The notes under the pieces were generated by a model, which was given only the letters and a program-made list of their open reading frames with translations, was not told the DNA's origin and ran no database searches. The position numbers and the translations under genes were made by a program. Below, one piece after another: positions 6,545 to 8,675 of a stretch of 8,675 bases of DNA; within the stretch, counting starts at the first letter, position 1, and each line of letters begins with the position of its first letter. The stretch covers positions 1 through 8,675 of the forward strand of contig CALGKL010000036.1 of NCBI GenBank assembly GCA_937930495.1. Direction: 5' to 3'. The stretch comes from an uncultured Gloeocapsa sp. (GTDB lineage Bacteria; Cyanobacteriota; Cyanobacteriia; Cyanobacteriales; Gloeocapsaceae).

Positions 6545-6585
6545 TAGGTACTTTTGTACTAGTTTAAGGACGCCAAGAGTACCTA
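6545..6585 (+). promoter_or_regulatory. Long hairpin in the recA leader overlapping the LexA box
   Basis: TAGGTACTTTTG (6545-6556) can pair with CAAGAGTACCTA (6574-6585) over 12 positions, with a single G-U wobble and a 17-base loop. The left arm contains most of the LexA operator, so the repeat extends well past the operator's own symmetry. No T-run follows, so it is not a terminator. It may shape the 5' end of the recA mRNA if transcription starts at or before about 6548. Confidence 0.45.
6547..6560 (+). promoter_or_regulatory. LexA box (SOS operator) upstream of recA
   Basis: GGTACTTTTGTACT fits every position of the cyanobacterial LexA consensus RGTACNNNDGTWCB described from Anabaena. 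It is a near-perfect inverted repeat of GTAC half-sites, located 59 bases before the recA start and just after a -10-like box. Position and match make LexA control of recA likely, although some cyanobacterial LexA proteins do not run a classical SOS response. Confidence 0.75.
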
Positions 6586-6610
6586 AACGCGATCACAGGC
6601 AAGAATTTTT

Positions 6611-6614
6611 GAGG
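6611..6614 (+). promoter_or_regulatory. Shine-Dalgarno site of recA
   Basis: GAGG (within GAGGAA) lies 5 bases before the ATG at 6620, a somewhat short spacing. It fixes the recA start. Confidence 0.65.
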
Positions 6615-6619
6615 AATTA

Positions 6620-7696
6620 ATGGCTAGTAGCAGCTTGAGTAACAATCCCGATAAAGAAAAAGCTCTAAATTTAGTACTAAACCAAATTGAGCGTAATTTT
6701 GGTAAAGGCGCAATTATGCGTCTAGGGGACGCGGTACAGATGCGGGTAGAAACGATTCCTAGTGGTGCTTTAACCCTGGATTTAGCCCTAGGTGGAGGTT
6801 TCCCTAGGGGGAGGATTATCGAAATTTATGGTCCTGAAAGTTCAGGAAAAACTACTCTGGCTTTACACGCGATCGCGGAGGTGCAAAAATCAGGTGGGGT
6901 CGCCGCTTTTGTCGATGCTGAACACGCTTTGGATCCTACCTATTCGGAAGCTTTGGGGGTAGATATAGCTAATCTTTTGGTAGCACAGCCAGATACAGGA
7001 GAATCAGCTTTAGAAATAGTAGATCAATTGGTGCGCTCGGCGGCTGTTGATTTAGTAGTAGTTGACTCGGTAGCAGCTTTAGTACCTCGGGCTGAAATAG
7101 AGGGGGAAATGGGTGATACCCAAGTGGGTTTACAAGCTCGTTTGATGAGTAAAGCTTTACGAAAAATCGCTGGTAATATTGGTAAATCTGGTTGTACTGT
7201 TATTTTCCTGAATCAGTTACGTCAAAAAATTGGGGTAGCCTATGGTAATCCGGAAGTTACAACCGGAGGTAACGCCCTCAAATTCTACGCCTCGATTAGA
7301 CTAGATATTCGTCGGATTCAAACCCTGAAAAAAGGTAATGAGGGTGAATACGGGATCCGTGCTAAGGTTAAAGTTGCTAAAAATAAAGTTGCTCCCCCTT
7401 TTCGGATCGCTGAATTTGATATCATCTTTGGACAAGGGATTTCGCGTCTAGGTTGTTTGCTAGATTTAGCGGAAAAAACAGAGGTAGTTATCCGTAAGGG
7501 AGCTTGGTATAGTTATAAGGGGGATAATATTGCTCAAGGTAGAGATAACGCTGTTAGTTATCTAGAACAAAATCCGGAAATTGCTGATGAAGTGGAACAA
7601 GAGGTTAAATCTAAGCTAGATATTAACTCTATGGTAGCTAGTGATAGCGATGATGAACTAGAAGATACCCCGATGGATTTCTCTGAGGAAATTTAA
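6620..7696 (+). CDS. recA: RecA recombinase
   Basis: RecA forms ATP-dependent filaments on single-stranded DNA, drives strand exchange in recombinational repair, and stimulates LexA self-cleavage. At 358 residues it has the normal bacterial length. Visible landmarks are the N-terminal helix with [15 protein letters not shown] (23-37), Walker [10 protein letters not shown] (71-79), catalytic Glu101 in [10 protein letters not shown], Walker B LVVVD ending at Asp149, the loop L1 region [20 protein letters not shown] (161-180), [10 protein letters not shown] with Gln199, and DNA-binding loop L2 with [16 protein letters not shown] (210-225). The C-terminal tail (341-358) is strongly acidic, as in other RecAs, where it tempers DNA binding. 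No intein or break is seen. A LexA box, a hairpin and a ribosome site precede it. It overlaps the convergent mntP gene by 4 bases. Confidence 0.99.
   Translation: MASSSLSNNPDKEKALNLVLNQIERNFGKGAIMRLGDAVQMRVETIPSGALTLDLALGGGFPRGRIIEIYGPESSGKTTLALHAIAEVQKSGGVAAFVDAEHALDPTYSEALGVDIANLLVAQPDTGESALEIVDQLVRSAAVDLVVVDSVAALVPRAEIEGEMGDTQVGLQARLMSKALRKIAGNIGKSGCTVIFLNQLRQKIGVAYGNPEVTTGGNALKFYASIRLDIRRIQTLKKGNEGEYGIRAKVKVAKNKVAPPFRIAEFDIIFGQGISRLGCLLDLAEKTEVVIRKGAWYSYKGDNIAQGRDNAVSYLEQNPEIADEVEQEVKSKLDINSMVASDSDDELEDTPMDFSEEI
6869..6876. repeat. HIP1 palindrome GCGATCGC (inside recA)
   Basis: Exact octamer shortly after the Walker A codons. Confidence 0.9.
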
Positions 7697-8247
7697 AGAG
7701 TTTTGAGGAGGATTTTCAAGCCAATCGCAATTAAAATTAATCCTCCTACAACTTCTACTTTATTCTTCCAGAGATGACCAAATTTATGACCTAAAAATAC
7801 AGAAACTAAACACGTGGAAAAGGTTACCATCCCAATCAATCCCCCTGCGCTCAAAATAGAGATTTTCAAAACTGATAAACTAATACCCGCAGCTAAAGCG
7901 TCTAGACTAGTGGCGATCGCTAAAGCTGTGAGAACTTTATTATCGAGGGGGTTGAATTTTTCGTCTTCCTCATCTTCTTTCACCGCTTCGTAAATCATTT
8001 TACCCCCTAAAAAGGCCAATAAACTAAAGGCTATCCACCCTGATAAAGTGGAGATCAACTCGCGAAAGGTTAAACCAACTCCCCAACCTGAGATAACCAT
8101 TCCTGCTTGAAATATACCAAAGAAAAGGGCTATTTTCAAAGCTTTCGAGAGTTTCAGATTACGAATCATTAAACCACTACTAAGAGAAACCGCACAAGCG
8201 TCAGCGGATAGTCCCAATCCCAATAAAAATAATGTTTCTATTTCCAT
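7693..8247 (-). CDS. mntP: MntP-type manganese efflux pump
   Basis: MntP exports Mn2+ across the cytoplasmic membrane and protects against manganese excess. That matters in a cyanobacterium, which keeps a large Mn pool for photosystem II. The 184-residue protein has the two-repeat, six-helix family layout, with membrane segments near 4-24, 38-58, 67-88, 104-126, 131-153 and 164-182. The paired repeat signatures are [13 protein letters not shown] (11-23) with Asp16 and [14 protein letters not shown] (111-124) with Asp116, matching the aspartates needed in the E. coli protein. The loop between the halves is very acidic (EDEEDE, 91-96). The stop overlaps the recA stop by 4 bases. A TATAAT box lies upstream. 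I see no yybP-ykoY manganese riboswitch, since the leader is too short. Specificity for Mn rests on family membership. Confidence 0.92.
   Translation of the reverse strand: MEIETLFLLGLGLSADACAVSLSSGLMIRNLKLSKALKIALFFGIFQAGMVISGWGVGLTFRELISTLSGWIAFSLLAFLGGKMIYEAVKEDEEDEKFNPLDNKVLTALAIATSLDALAAGISLSVLKISILSAGGLIGMVTFSTCLVSVFLGHKFGHLWKNKVEVVGGLILIAIGLKILLKTL
7913..7920. repeat. HIP1 palindrome GCGATCGC (inside mntP)
   Basis: Exact octamer at the start of the second repeat half of the gene. Confidence 0.9.
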
Positions 8248-8276
8248 TTTTTCTGATTAAATCTTTTTTGGCTTTG

Positions 8277-8282
8277 ATTATA
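8277..8282 (-). promoter_or_regulatory. Candidate -10 box of the mntP promoter
   Basis: A perfect minus-strand TATAAT (8282-8277) sits 29 bases before the mntP ATG, inside the 69-base gap after the DUF488 gene. The -35 region (TAATTA near 8300-8305) is weak. A start near 8270 would give a leader of about 23 nt, too short for a riboswitch. Tentative. Confidence 0.45.
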
Positions 8283-8316
8283 ACACGAAAAATTAATCAT
8301 AATTATCTCATTTTTT

Positions 8317-8675
8317 CTAAAGATGAATAATGTTAATATTTCCCCAATGTTGTTGCAAATATTCGGCTACTAAACGACGATGACAATGAAGGGGTAAAGG
8401 TTCACTACATAGTAAACAACTATTATCTAGTGATTCTGGTGATAATTTAGTTTCTATTTTTCGCTGAGTTATTAACTGAATAAACTTTTTTTCATAGCTC
8501 TGCCAATCTTTTTGGTGTTTCTGATAATCTTTTAAAATATCTGAAGTCGGGGCTAAATCTAGATTATGTTCATAGGCGATTTTAGCAATTATATCTAAAA
8601 AATAGATTAAATCTTTTTTCTTAGTAAAACCAGCTAATTGGGAGACATTATTAAGTCTAATATCGATAACTTTGG
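8317..8675 (-). CDS. DUF488 family protein, C-terminal part, cut by the right window edge
   Basis: An open minus-strand frame runs from the window edge to TAG at 8317-8319, giving 118 residues without the N-terminus. It begins KVIDIRLNNVSQLAGFTKKK, the family's aspartate-arginine strand (D-x-R) followed by a glycine-phenylalanine turn. It continues with YFLDIIAKIAYEHN and PTSDILKDYQKH, and carries the diagnostic near-C-terminal block CLLCSEPLPLHCHRRLVAEY (visible residues 86-105), with two cysteines and the HCHR motif that may bind metal or act catalytically. DUF488 proteins are widespread and their biochemical function is not established. The gene is on the same strand as mntP and 69 bases upstream of it, but mntP appears to have its own promoter, so no functional link is claimed. 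Confidence 0.85.
   Translation of the reverse strand, partial: KVIDIRLNNVSQLAGFTKKKDLIYFLDIIAKIAYEHNLDLAPTSDILKDYQKHQKDWQSYEKKFIQLITQRKIETKLSPESLDNSCLLCSEPLPLHCHRRLVAEYLQQHWGNINIIHL

Noticed and set aside
1..8675. Mobile element, CRISPR array, toxin-antitoxin or defence system
   Set aside because: No transposase or integrase frame, direct-repeat array, or defence-type protein was found on either strand. All genes match common cyanobacterial families.

Overview
The window looks like a chromosomal segment of a phycobilisome-containing cyanobacterium. It encodes a CpcT/CpeT-type phycobiliprotein lyase, the thylakoid/photosystem II factor Thf1 (Psb29), a thylakoid-type System II cytochrome c assembly protein (Ccs1/ResB) and a PATAN-domain regulator, a domain largely confined to cyanobacteria. 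Five copies of the HIP1 octamer GCGATCGC are present, a hallmark of many cyanobacterial genomes. The DNA is AT-rich and several genes lack a clear Shine-Dalgarno sequence, both common in the phylum. I cannot name the genus or species from the sequence alone.

Layout, left to right. Positions 1-693 (minus) hold the N-terminal 231 codons of a PATAN-domain response regulator that runs off the left edge, with a good sigma70-type promoter at 733-760. Next is the lyase gene cpcT (813-1406, minus), divergent from thf1 (1482-2189, plus). An HxpB-like HAD sugar-phosphate phosphatase follows (2333-2998, plus). It converges, with 3 bases between stop codons, on a minus-strand cluster that reads aroF (DAHP synthase, 4782-5840), ccs1 (3403-4728) and a NIL-domain 2x[4Fe-4S] ferredoxin (3002-3406); ccs1 and the ferredoxin share an ATGA stop/start overlap. 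A UspA-family protein (6001-6486) is divergent from aroF. recA (6620-7696) has a consensus-matching cyanobacterial LexA box in its leader. recA overlaps tail to tail by 4 bases with mntP (7693-8247, minus), a predicted manganese exporter. The right edge holds the C-terminal 118 codons of a DUF488 protein (8317-8675, minus).

Functional picture: this is mostly core cyanobacterial metabolism and photosynthesis maintenance. It covers pigment attachment to antenna proteins, PSII/thylakoid upkeep, c-type cytochrome assembly, entry into aromatic amino acid synthesis, DNA repair and manganese homeostasis. I see no mobile element, CRISPR array, toxin-antitoxin or defence island, RNA gene or pseudogene. 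I also see no convincing evidence of a previously undescribed system. The points most worth a second look are small: a 12-bp hairpin in the recA leader that overlaps the LexA box, the coupled ccs1-ferredoxin pair behind aroF, and the hairpins around aroF. All genes are packed tightly, and no stretch over 300 bases lacks a gene.
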